Assembly: GCA_050742455.1 (NCBI GenBank)
Contig: JBOGIG010000070.1
Coordinates: forward strand, 1-11,664
DNA length: 11,664 nt
Source: JBOGIG01 sp050742455
GTDB lineage: Bacteria > Actinomycetota > Acidimicrobiia > Acidimicrobiales > JBOGIG01
Direction: 5' to 3'
Below the pieces are notes generated by a model. It did not search any database. It was not told the DNA's origin and saw only the letters and a list, made by a program, of their open reading frames with translations. Made by a program: the position numbers and the translations under genes. Below, one piece after another: positions 1 to 7,873 of the stretch (position 1 is its first letter; every line of letters starts with the position of its first letter).

Positions 1-1575
1 ATCGACGCCGAAGGCGCCATCGTCACCCCAGGCTTCGTCGACATCCACACCCACTATGACGGCCAGGTGACTTGGGATACCACCCTGGCCCCATCCTCAT
101 GGCACGGGGTGACCACGGCTGTCATGGGTAATTGCGGGGTGGGCTTCGCTCCCGTGCGGCCGGGTGACCACGATGCTCTGATCGAGTTGATGGAGGGAGT
201 GGAGGACATCCCCGGAGCGGCTCTGCACGAGGGGGTCTCCTTCGACTGGGAAACTTTCCCGGAGTATCTCGATGCGATCGAGCGCATGGACCACGACATC
301 GACTTTGCCGCCCAGGTACCGCATGGCGCACTACGCCTTTACGTAATGGGGGAGAGAGGCGCCAATCGAGACAAGGCCAGTGCGAAGGAGATCGCCAGGA
401 TGGGGGAGTTGGTGGCTGAGGCCTTACGGGCCGGCGCATTGGGCTTTACCACTTCGCGCACCTTGAACCACAAGACGAGCAAGGGCGATGACACGCCGAC
501 TCTCACAGCAGCCGAGGATGAGCTGGTCGGTATCGCTCGGGCCATGGGGGAGGAGAGGGCCGGCGTGATTGAGGTCATTTCGGACTTTCCGGATGGCCAA
601 GTCGAGTTCGGACGCCTGCGCAGAATGGCCGAAGTCTCAGGTCGACCGCTCACCATTTCGCTGGCCCAGACCCGAACGAGTTCCGGGTTCCGAGCGTTGT
701 TGTCGATGATCGAGGAGGCCGGGGCCGACGGCTTGGACATCAAGGGCCAGGTTGCGGCCCGGCCTATCGGCCTGCTGTTTGGCCTTGCGGCCTCCCACAG
801 TCCCTTTTCCGCGAACCCCGAGTACAACACCATCGCCGACCTGCCCCTGGCCGAGAGGCTGGCCGCACTGCAGGAGGGAGCAGTGAGGGATCGGATCCTT
901 GATGCCGAATCGGTGGGGGGCTCTGGTCGCTTCGAGAACCTGTTCGACCTGGGGGATCCGCCCGACTATGAACAGCCTCCGGAGAACTCCATCGCCGGGC
1001 GGGCCCGGAGGGAGGGCCGGGTTCCGGCTGAAGTGGCCTACGAGGCCATGATCGCCGATGAGGGTCAGGGCCTGTTGTACTTCCCGTTCGCCAACTACGT
1101 GGACGGGGACTTTGAGGCGATCCGGGAGATGCTGTGCCATCCCCTCACCTTGATCGGACTGGGGGACGGGGGAGCTCACGTGGGGACCATCTGCGATGCC
1201 AGCAACGTGACTTCGATGCTGACTCACTGGGTTCGGGACCGCAGCCGGGGGGACAGGCTGGACCTGGCCTGGGCCGTTCACGCCCTCACCCGGCGCAATG
1301 CCGAGGCGGTGGGCTTGTGGGATCGGGGTCTGGTGGCCCCGGGGTACAAGGCCGACCTCAACGTCATCGACATGGAAGCACTCCGGCTTCACCCGCCCCG
1401 GATGTGCTTTGATCTGCCCGCCGGAGGAAAGCGACTGCTCCAAACGGCCGATGGCTACCGGGCCACGGTGGTCGCCGGCCGGGTCACGTATCGTGATGGG
1501 GAGGCTACCGGCGCCCTGCCCGGTCGATTGGTGCGGGGGGCCCAGAACTCACCCCTGTACGCCGCCGCCAACTGA
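1..1575 (+). CDS. D-aminoacylase-like amidohydrolase (5' truncated)
   Basis: This is a metal-dependent amidohydrolase related to N-acyl-D-amino-acid deacylases, which cleave the amide bond of N-acyl amino acids in the cytoplasm. The frame is open to the window edge, so the true start lies upstream; alignment by memory to the Alcaligenes D-aminoacylase suggests about 50 residues are missing. The visible part is 524 residues. Seen from the first visible codon, there is a metal-binding HTH at residues 16-18 (GFVDIHTHYDGQ), the family-typical Cys45 in GNCGVGFAP, and Asp389 in LGDGGAHVG, matching the catalytic Asp. The two later zinc-ligand His (HMR and SHHK motifs of D-aminoacylases) seem to be replaced by VISDF and SLAQT near residues 190-220. 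The C-terminal part (RNAEAVGLWDRGLVAPGYKADL) is the usual return to the small beta domain. It is probably co-transcribed with the monooxygenase that follows. The family call is firm; the substrate is unknown, and true D-aminoacylase activity is doubtful. Confidence 0.88.
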   Translation: MDAEGAIVTPGFVDIHTHYDGQVTWDTTLAPSSWHGVTTAVMGNCGVGFAPVRPGDHDALIELMEGVEDIPGAALHEGVSFDWETFPEYLDAIERMDHDIDFAAQVPHGALRLYVMGERGANRDKASAKEIARMGELVAEALRAGALGFTTSRTLNHKTSKGDDTPTLTAAEDELVGIARAMGEERAGVIEVISDFPDGQVEFGRLRRMAEVSGRPLTISLAQTRTSSGFRALLSMIEEAGADGLDIKGQVAARPIGLLFGLAASHSPFSANPEYNTIADLPLAERLAALQEGAVRDRILDAESVGGSGRFENLFDLGDPPDYEQPPENSIAGRARREGRVPAEVAYEAMIADEGQGLLYFPFANYVDGDFEAIREMLCHPLTLIGLGDGGAHVGTICDASNVTSMLTHWVRDRSRGDRLDLAWAVHALTRRNAEAVGLWDRGLVAPGYKADLNVIDMEALRLHPPRMCFDLPAGGKRLLQTADGYRATVVAGRVTYRDGEATGALPGRLVRGAQNSPLYAAAN

Positions 1576-1579
1576 GGGA
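1574..1579 (+). promoter_or_regulatory. Ribosome binding site overlapping the upstream stop codon
   Basis: The sequence GAGGGA overlaps the last two bases of the amidohydrolase TGA stop (1573-1575) and lies 8 nt before the ATG at 1588. It fixes the start of the monooxygenase and suggests translational coupling of the two genes. Confidence 0.7.
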
Positions 1580-1587
1580 CATACGAC

Positions 1588-3513
1588 ATGCGCTTGGATG
1601 CCCACTGCGATCCGATCACTGAGGACGACTCTTTCATCGTCCAGGCTCTCGACGACGCCGAGGTTCATCCTCTCCTGGTCGCCGTGGCCTACACCACCGG
1701 CGATCTCTCTTTACTCGAGGAGGAGTTCAGGCCAGATCCGACACGGGTGCTCGAACCGGGAGCGGGCCTGGAGGCCGACGTGCAGACACGGGCCCGGGCT
1801 CGGGCGGCGGAGGCCCTCGGTCGTCACCGCGACGCCGGAAGCCCGGCGCCGGTTGGCCTTGGCCCCGATGAGTTGCGAACCCTGATCGCATTTCTGGTGG
1901 GTGCCGAAGATCTGGACCGCTACCTTCCCCTGCTGGAGGAGGAGCTGTCCTTGGATGGTGTGGACCACCGAGCGCCCAGTTGGCACAAGGACGACATCGC
2001 CTCCGATCGGGCCTTTACCGTGGCTGTCATCGGCGCGGGGATGTCGGGAATAGTGATCGCTCACCGCCTGGCCCAGGCCGGTGTCGACTTTGTGATCCTG
2101 GAGAAAAACGCCGAAGTGGGCGGGACCTGGTTGGAGAATACCTACCCCGGATGCCGGGTGGATGTGGCCAATCACCTGTACAGCTACTCATTCGCCCAGA
2201 CCGGTGACTGGCCTGGATTCTTTTCCACCCAGGATGTCCTGCTCGACTACTTCCGCTCCTGCGTCGACCGATTCGGCTTGCGCCGCCACATCCGGTTCGA
2301 GGCCGAGGTGATTAGCGCCACCTTTGACGAGGCACGCGGATTGTGGACCGTGGTGACCAGGAACGGCCAAGGTCTCGAGGAGGTCATGGAGTGCCAGGCC
2401 GTGGTCAGCGCCGTCGGCCAGCTGAACCGACCCAGCTTTCCCACTATCCCGGGTCAGGATCGCTTCACTGGTAGGAGCTTTCACTCTGCTCGTTGGGAGG
2501 ACGATGTCAACCTGATCGGTCGGCGGGTGGCGGTGATCGGGACCGGGGCCAGCGCGGCCCAGTTCATACCGCATGTCGCCGAACAGGCCGATACCACGGT
2601 GGTGTTCCAGCGGACCCCGCCTTGGCTGATCCCCACCCCCGAGTACCACGCCGGCCCGGCCCCCGGGTTGCGCTGGCTCCTGGGTAGAGTGCCCAGCTAT
2701 TCGAGCTGGGACCGCCTATGGCTCTTCTGGCGGACCCACGAGGGCCTCCTGCCCATGGTCATCGTAGATTCCCAATGGGACGACGGAGGTCGATCGGTCT
2801 CGGCTCTCAACGACGTGGTCCGTCAACTGTTCACCGCCCACCTGGAAAGCGAGTTTCCCGATGCCGAGCTGTTGAAAAAGGTGTTGCCCCAATACCCGCC
2901 GGGGGCCAAGCGGGTGGTGCGAGACGACGGGTCCTACTCCGCCGCCCTCGCTCGACCTGACCTCGAGCTGATCACCGAAAGCATCGACTGCATCACCGAG
3001 GGGGGAGTTCGCACTCGCGATGGCGTGGATCATGACGTCGACGTGATCATCTATGGCACCGGTTTCCAGGCTTCTCATTTCCTGATGCCGATGACCGTCA
3101 CCGGTTTGGGTGGCGTCGACCTCCACCAACGCTGGGATGGCGAGGCCCGAGCCTATCTGGGACTGACCGTTCCGGGATTTCCGAATTTCTTCATGCTTTA
3201 CGGACCGAATACGAACATCGTGATCAACGGGAGCATCGTGTATTTCTCGGAGTGCGGCGCACACTTCATCCTCGAGTGCATCAGGACCCTTCTGGAGTCC
3301 GAGCATCGGACCATGGAGTGTCGCAAGGACGTGCATGACGCCTACAACGAGCGCATCGACGTCTCGAACAAGGAGATGGCCTGGGGTGCCTCGGACGTTC
3401 ATAGCTGGTACAAGAACGCCTCGGGTCGAGTCGCCCAGAACTGGCCCTTCTCGCTGTTGGAATACTGGCTTCAGACCAACCGGCCCGACCCAGCCGACTT
3501 CGTTTTCGACTGA
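1588..3513 (+). CDS. Baeyer-Villiger monooxygenase, HAPMO type
   Basis: This is a type I flavin-dependent Baeyer-Villiger monooxygenase: it binds FAD, uses NADPH and O2, and inserts an oxygen next to a ketone to give an ester or lactone. The protein is 641 residues, almost the length of 4-hydroxyacetophenone monooxygenase (about 640), and shares that enzyme's N-terminal extra domain (residues 1 to about 143, ending in DHRAPSWHKDD). The FAD-binding GAGMSG is at 149-154 and the motif GGTWLENTYPGCRVD at 178-192. The BVMO fingerprint FTGRSFHSARWE is at 293-304, with E after the Trp instead of the common P or D. The NADPH-binding GTGASA is at 318-323. Arg442 in GAKR matches the catalytic Arg (HAPMO Arg440, PAMO Arg337). 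The ATG start has a good ribosome binding site. It follows the amidohydrolase by 12 nt. An aryl ketone substrate is inferred from the subfamily; the actual substrate is unknown. Confidence 0.93.
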   Translation: MRLDAHCDPITEDDSFIVQALDDAEVHPLLVAVAYTTGDLSLLEEEFRPDPTRVLEPGAGLEADVQTRARARAAEALGRHRDAGSPAPVGLGPDELRTLIAFLVGAEDLDRYLPLLEEELSLDGVDHRAPSWHKDDIASDRAFTVAVIGAGMSGIVIAHRLAQAGVDFVILEKNAEVGGTWLENTYPGCRVDVANHLYSYSFAQTGDWPGFFSTQDVLLDYFRSCVDRFGLRRHIRFEAEVISATFDEARGLWTVVTRNGQGLEEVMECQAVVSAVGQLNRPSFPTIPGQDRFTGRSFHSARWEDDVNLIGRRVAVIGTGASAAQFIPHVAEQADTTVVFQRTPPWLIPTPEYHAGPAPGLRWLLGRVPSYSSWDRLWLFWRTHEGLLPMVIVDSQWDDGGRSVSALNDVVRQLFTAHLESEFPDAELLKKVLPQYPPGAKRVVRDDGSYSAALARPDLELITESIDCITEGGVRTRDGVDHDVDVIIYGTGFQASHFLMPMTVTGLGGVDLHQRWDGEARAYLGLTVPGFPNFFMLYGPNTNIVINGSIVYFSECGAHFILECIRTLLESEHRTMECRKDVHDAYNERIDVSNKEMAWGASDVHSWYKNASGRVAQNWPFSLLEYWLQTNRPDPADFVFD

Positions 3514-3646
3514 GGGAGGAGCTGCTGACCTGGGGATTTGGCCCTAGTGATGTAGAGGCCAGGGTTGCTTTCAGAGGATTCTCAGGTTGGCTCGCCTAGC
3601 TTGGCTTGGTGTTGTTTCGCCCGCCAAAGGCTAATCGGCGGTTGGA

Positions 3647-4822
3647 TTGGGTAGAAGTACCACGGTGACGGTGATCTCTCCCCCCCGCCAGCTAGATACT
3701 CTCCAGCCAACCGCCTCGAAGCGAGCGCGGCCATCGGTCGGCGCGGTCCACCTTCTGGGCCACAACCCGGCTCTGGATGGCCTGCGGGCCCTGGCAGCCC
3801 TGGCCGTGCTGGGCTACCACTTCAGCCCTTGGGGAATGGACCCCGGGGGCTGGCTGGGTGTCGATCTGTTCTTCGCCCTGAGCGGGTTTCTGATTACCAG
3901 TCTGTTGATCAAGGAAAGGGCCCAGGAGGGGCGGGTGTCGCTGCTGCGGTTTCACAAGCGACGTCTGCTGCGCATCCAGCCGGCCCTTTGGTTCTTCGTG
4001 GCCATTTGGGTGTTGGCGCTGCTGGTTTTCCATGAGCAGGCCTGGTTCTCCACCGTTCCCAACCTACCCATCAATCCCCACGGAACTTTGGGTATCGGTG
4101 TGGGAATCCACGGCGTCGAGGGAGTCGCCGCCCAGGTTTATAACTGGGTCAGCCTCACCAGCATCCACCTGCCCCCGTTGGGTCAGGTGTGGTCACTGGC
4201 CGTCGAGGAACAGTTCTATCTGTTCTGGCCCCTCCTCCTCCTGTTGATCTGGCGCTACCGGCCCCGTTGGACCCTGCGGGCCACACTGCTCCTGGTCATG
4301 GCGTCAGCCGTCGAGTGCCTGTTCCTCTGGCACGCCGGCGCCGGGTCGAACCGCATCTACTTCGGCACCGACACTCGGGCCCAGGCCCTGTTGTTGGGAG
4401 CAGCAGGGGCCCAATTGTGGAGCTCGGGGCGTCTGGATGGCTTGGTGGCCCGGCGGGGTATAGGGCCCGGACTAACCGCGCTCGGTGGGGTGGCGATGGT
4501 TTATTTTGCCTTTACCCATCACTTTGCCGTCCGGGGCCTGGGTGGCCTGACCCTCATCGACCTTTCCGCAGCGGTAATTGTGGTGCTGTTGGTGGCCCGG
4601 CCCGGCTGGACGGCGCGCTGCCTGTCGGTGCGACCACTTGTCTATCTGGGACGGCGTTCCTATGCCATCTACTTGTGGAGCTATGTGTTTGCCACCTGGT
4701 TCCACATGCTGGGCAACCTGGGCGCTGTGATCGGCATCGGCGCCACCGTGGTCATGGCCGAGATCTCCTGGCGGGCGGTGGAACGCCCTGCCCTGGCCCT
4801 GAAGAAGCGGTGGGCGCCCTGA
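3647..4822 (+). CDS. Membrane acyltransferase, acyltransferase-3 (OafA/YrhL) family
   Basis: This is an integral membrane acyltransferase that likely moves an acetyl or other acyl group onto a cell-surface sugar, lipid or secondary metabolite. It is 391 residues as called and consists of the membrane domain only, without the C-terminal SGNH domain some OafA proteins carry. Visible family signs are LDGLRALAALAVLGYH with the conserved His58, then GVDLFFALSGFLI, RRLLRIQPALW near residues 105-115, and QVWSLAVEEQFYLFWP around 180-195. About ten hydrophobic segments run to the C terminus. The start is uncertain: TTG at 3647 has only a weak GGCGG at 3637-3641, and GTG at 3665 or 3671 are alternatives that remove 6 or 8 residues from the Arg/Pro-rich N terminus. 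It is separated by 133 nt from the monooxygenase and by 161 nt from aconitase, so it is probably its own transcription unit. The acceptor cannot be told from the sequence. Confidence 0.88.
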   Translation: MGRSTTVTVISPPRQLDTLQPTASKRARPSVGAVHLLGHNPALDGLRALAALAVLGYHFSPWGMDPGGWLGVDLFFALSGFLITSLLIKERAQEGRVSLLRFHKRRLLRIQPALWFFVAIWVLALLVFHEQAWFSTVPNLPINPHGTLGIGVGIHGVEGVAAQVYNWVSLTSIHLPPLGQVWSLAVEEQFYLFWPLLLLLIWRYRPRWTLRATLLLVMASAVECLFLWHAGAGSNRIYFGTDTRAQALLLGAAGAQLWSSGRLDGLVARRGIGPGLTALGGVAMVYFAFTHHFAVRGLGGLTLIDLSAAVIVVLLVARPGWTARCLSVRPLVYLGRRSYAIYLWSYVFATWFHMLGNLGAVIGIGATVVMAEISWRAVERPALALKKRWAP

Positions 4823-4854
4823 TCACTGTCCGAAGAGTCATCAGCCTTGGGTGA

Positions 4855-4886
4855 TTGAATCTCCTACCCACTGTTGTCACTAGGGT
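4855..4886 (+). promoter_or_regulatory. Candidate promoter of aconitase
   Basis: TAGGGT at 4881-4886 is a good actinobacterial -10 element of the TANNNT type. TTGAAT at 4855-4860 could be the -35, but the 20-nt spacer is long. Transcription would start near 4893, leaving an untranslated leader of about 90 nt that holds the GGTGAC repeats. The call rests on motif matching by eye. Confidence 0.35.
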
Positions 4887-4920
4887 CAAGAGGTAGCCAA
4901 TGTCGTGGGGTCAATAAGCT

Positions 4921-4991
4921 GGTGACACCACGAAATATCACACCAGGTGGGTGACCAAGACAAGCGGGTGACGACAAGGATCGATGGTGAC
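4921..4991 (+). repeat. Four GGTGAC direct repeats in the aconitase leader
   Basis: GGTGAC occurs at 4921, 4950, 4967 and 4986, that is four times in 71 bases, at spacings of 29, 17 and 19. The last two copies are longer (GGTGACGAC), and the last overlaps the aconitase start codons. The second and third copies are each followed by ACAAG. The inverted repeat CTGGTG (4919-4924) with CACCAG (4941-4946) and the small palindrome CACC-A-GGTG (4941-4949) lie in the same stretch. It may be a protein-binding or RNA regulatory region, or simple repetition; function is unknown. Confidence 0.55.
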
Positions 4992-7863
4992 GACTTCCAG
5001 GACAACCGGTAAGGATCCCAGGACAACGGATCAGGGCAAAGCGGGCGCCGGGACAAGTTTGAACAGTTTCTCCAGCGCCGGGGCGATTGAGGTGGGGTCG
5101 TCCACCTATGCCATCCACCGGCTCACTGCCGTGGGCAACGTCGACCGGCTGCCCTACTCCCTCAAGGTGCTACTGGAGAATCTCCTGCGCCACGAGGATG
5201 GCGCCTCAGTGTCCGAGAGCCACATCGCTACCCTGGCCGGATGGGACGGCAAGGTCCCCGATCTGGACGTGGCCTTCCGGCCCGCCCGAGTGCTTATGCA
5301 GGATTTCACCGGCGTACCGGGCGTGGTCGACCTGGCCGGAATGCGTGACGCCGTAGCGGCCTTGGGCGGTGATCCCGGGGTGGTCAACCCCCAGGTTCCT
5401 GTGGAGTTGGTAATCGATCATTCGGTCATTGCCGAGGTGGCCCGAGCTTCTGACGCCTTCGCCCGCAATGCGGAGTTCGAGATGGCTCGCAATCAAGAGC
5501 GCTATGCCCTGTTGCGCTGGGCCCAGCAGACCTTCGAGGGCTTCGTAGTGGTTCCTCCCGACATCGGAATCTGCCACCAGGTCAACCTGGAGTATCTGGC
5601 CCGGGTGGTCTTTTCATCCAAGACCGGTCAGGCCTACCCCGACACCCTGGTCGGTACCGACTCCCATACCCCCATGGTCAACGGCCTGGGCGTGTTGGGT
5701 TGGGGGGTGGGGGGGATCGAAGCCGAGGCGGCTATGTTGGGCCAGCCAGTTTCCATGGGTGTTCCGCCGGTGGTCGGTGTGCGTCTGACCGGAGCCTTAC
5801 CGGAGGGTTCGACGGCCACCGATCTGGTCCTGACCATTGCGCAGCGCCTCCGGGCCCACGGCGTGGTGGGCAAGTTCGTCGAGTTCTTCGGACCCGGAGT
5901 GAGCGAGGTGGCCTTGGAAAACCGGGCCACCATCGGAAACATGTCGCCCGAGTACGGCTCGACGGTAACCATTTTTCCCATTGACGCCGAGACGCTGCGC
6001 TACTTGAAATTCACGGGCCGATCCCCCGAGCAGGTGGCCCTGGTCGAGTCCTACGCCAAGGAGCAGGGTCTTTTTCACGAGCCGGGGATAGAGCCCCTCT
6101 TCACCGAGACCATTGAGTTCGATCTTTCGGAGGTAGAGCCTTGTATCGCCGGGCCGTCACGGCCCCAGGATCGGGTAGCCCTCGGGGACGGTCCCAAAGC
6201 CTTTCGCCGAGCCCTGGCCGATCTCGAGCGGGCCTCTGAGAGTCGCGCCCAAGGTGCCGACGAGGCCTCGGCTGAATCGTTTCCCGCCTCGGATCCCCCT
6301 GCCAGCAATGCCGGGCGAAGCTTCGCTGGATCTCCGGAAACGCCGAGCGGGGAAGTCAACGTCAGTCAACAGGACCCATCGGCCGCGGCGGGTCCCGAAT
6401 ACCCGAGCCGGGCAGTTTCCCTGCGGTTGGGTGGCGAGGAGATGAGCATCGACCACGGCGCGGTGGTCATCGCCGCCATTACAAGCTGCACCAATACGTC
6501 CAATCCCCAAGTCATGATGGCGGCCGGACTTCTGGCCCGCAAGGCAGTCGAACGAGGGCTGCGGACCAAGCCCTGGGTGAAGACCTCGCTCGCCCCCGGG
6601 TCCCAGGTGGTGACCAAGTATTTAGACCGAGCCGGCCTGACCGAACCTTTGCAGGAACTGGGCTTCTTCCTGGTCGGCTACGGCTGTACCACTTGCATCG
6701 GCAACTCCGGCCCATTACTGGCCGGGGTGGGCGAGGCGGTGTCCGAGGGGGATTTGGCCGTGTCGGCCGTCCTGTCGGGAAACCGCAATTTCGAGGGCCG
6801 CATCCATCCCCAGGTGCGCATGAACTGGCTGGCATCGCCTCCCCTTGTAGTCGCCTACGCCCTTGCGGGCACCATGGCGACGGATCTGTCGAGCGAAGCC
6901 CTCGGGATCGATCCCGAGGGCCGGCCGGTCTATCTCCGCGATATCTGGCCATCCCCGGTCGAAGTGACCGATGCCCTCAGGGACGCTTTGGGCTCGGAAA
7001 TGTTCTCCGACACCTACGCCGAGGTTTTCACCTCGCCCGCCTGGGAGGCCATGGAGACGCCTTCGGACCAGCTCTATGCGTGGAACGAGGCCTCGACCTA
7101 CATCCACCGGCCGCCCTTCTACGACGGGATGTCCCCGCTTCCAGAACCGGTTACCGACATTTCCGGAGCCCGGGCCCTGGTCGTTTTGGGCGACAGCATC
7201 ACCACCGATCACATCTCTCCGGCCGGATCGATCGCCCCCCAGGGCCCGGCCGGACAATGGCTCATCCAGGCCGGAGTGGACCCTGACGATTTCAACTCCT
7301 ACGGCGCGCGGCGGGGCAATGACCAGGTGATGGTGCGCGGCACCTTCGCCAATACCAGGCTGCGCAACCAGTTGGCCCCTGGGACCGAGGGCGGTGTGAC
7401 CACCTACCTGCCCGACGGGTCGGTCACCTCCATATTCGAGGCCTCCCGGGCGTATATGGAAGCCAAAGTTCCCTTACTGGTGCTGGCGGGCAAGGAGTAC
7501 GGCTCAGGGTCGTCCCGGGACTGGGCCGCCAAGGGCACACTCCTGCTTGGGGTCAGGGCAGTGCTGGCCGAGAGCTACGAACGGATCCATCGATCCAATC
7601 TGGTGGGCATGGGAATCCTTCCGTTGGAATACCGCCAGGGACAAAGTGCCGCCGAATTGGGCCTCACCGGGCAAGAGACCTTCTCCATATCCGGGTTGGA
7701 CGTACTCAACCACGGACGGATTCCCGACAGCGTGGCCATCGACGCCGACGGGATCACCTTTGACGTGCACGTGCGTATCGATTCAGCCCCCGAGCTGGCC
7801 TACTTCTGTCACGGTGGCATCCTTCCCTTCGTGGCTCGACAGTTGGCCGGCATCCACGGCTAG
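4984..7863 (+). CDS. acnA: Aconitate hydratase A (AcnA/IRP1 type)
   Basis: This enzyme interconverts citrate and isocitrate through cis-aconitate in the TCA cycle, using a [4Fe-4S] cluster in the cytoplasm. It is 959 residues, somewhat longer than the usual 890-940. The cluster ligands are Cys502 (ITSCTNTSN), Cys568 and Cys571 (GCTTCIGNSG). Other family motifs are VIDHSV, GTDSHTPMVNGLG and, in the C-terminal swivel domain, DSITTDHISPAG, YGARRGND and GKEYGSGSSRDWAAKG. The extra length has two sources: an N-terminal stretch of about 25 polar residues, and a low-complexity linker at about 415-480 holding ESFPASDPP (431-439). The start is unsettled: AAGGA at 4976-4980 is only 3 nt from ATG 4984 but 6 nt from GTG 4987, making GTG the better-spaced choice; TTG 5059 would begin where homology begins. 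The leader has a candidate promoter and GGTGAC repeats. A Fur-family gene follows after 10 nt. Confidence 0.97.
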   Translation: MVTTSRTTGKDPRTTDQGKAGAGTSLNSFSSAGAIEVGSSTYAIHRLTAVGNVDRLPYSLKVLLENLLRHEDGASVSESHIATLAGWDGKVPDLDVAFRPARVLMQDFTGVPGVVDLAGMRDAVAALGGDPGVVNPQVPVELVIDHSVIAEVARASDAFARNAEFEMARNQERYALLRWAQQTFEGFVVVPPDIGICHQVNLEYLARVVFSSKTGQAYPDTLVGTDSHTPMVNGLGVLGWGVGGIEAEAAMLGQPVSMGVPPVVGVRLTGALPEGSTATDLVLTIAQRLRAHGVVGKFVEFFGPGVSEVALENRATIGNMSPEYGSTVTIFPIDAETLRYLKFTGRSPEQVALVESYAKEQGLFHEPGIEPLFTETIEFDLSEVEPCIAGPSRPQDRVALGDGPKAFRRALADLERASESRAQGADEASAESFPASDPPASNAGRSFAGSPETPSGEVNVSQQDPSAAAGPEYPSRAVSLRLGGEEMSIDHGAVVIAAITSCTNTSNPQVMMAAGLLARKAVERGLRTKPWVKTSLAPGSQVVTKYLDRAGLTEPLQELGFFLVGYGCTTCIGNSGPLLAGVGEAVSEGDLAVSAVLSGNRNFEGRIHPQVRMNWLASPPLVVAYALAGTMATDLSSEALGIDPEGRPVYLRDIWPSPVEVTDALRDALGSEMFSDTYAEVFTSPAWEAMETPSDQLYAWNEASTYIHRPPFYDGMSPLPEPVTDISGARALVVLGDSITTDHISPAGSIAPQGPAGQWLIQAGVDPDDFNSYGARRGNDQVMVRGTFANTRLRNQLAPGTEGGVTTYLPDGSVTSIFEASRAYMEAKVPLLVLAGKEYGSGSSRDWAAKGTLLLGVRAVLAESYERIHRSNLVGMGILPLEYRQGQSAAELGLTGQETFSISGLDVLNHGRIPDSVAIDADGITFDVHVRIDSAPELAYFCHGGILPFVARQLAGIHG

Positions 7864-7873
7864 GGTCCCAGGC

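Noticed and set aside
637..1443. Long antisense open frame (268 codons) opposite the amidohydrolase
   Set aside because: It is rich in Pro, Gly, Arg and His with no recognisable motif, and lies opposite a gene with clear family motifs. Such frames are usual in high-GC DNA.
2716..3402. Antisense open frame (228 codons) opposite the monooxygenase
   Set aside because: No domain-like pattern is visible and it is fully covered by the well-supported monooxygenase; treated as a shadow frame.
3621..3641. Inverted repeat CCGCC/GGCGG between the monooxygenase and acyltransferase genes
   Set aside because: It is a 5-bp stem with an 11-nt loop and no T-run; chance occurrence is likely. The rest of this 133-nt gap shows nothing definite.
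4189..4854. 221-codon + strand frame overlapping the acyltransferase
   Set aside because: Its composition (Pro/Gly/Arg-rich) is typical of an out-of-frame translation, while the other frame gives clear acyltransferase-3 motifs.
7547..7873. Upstream extension of the Fur-family frame into aconitase
   Set aside because: This part reads out of frame through the conserved aconitase C terminus and has no Fur homology; the Fur domain fits the start at 7874.
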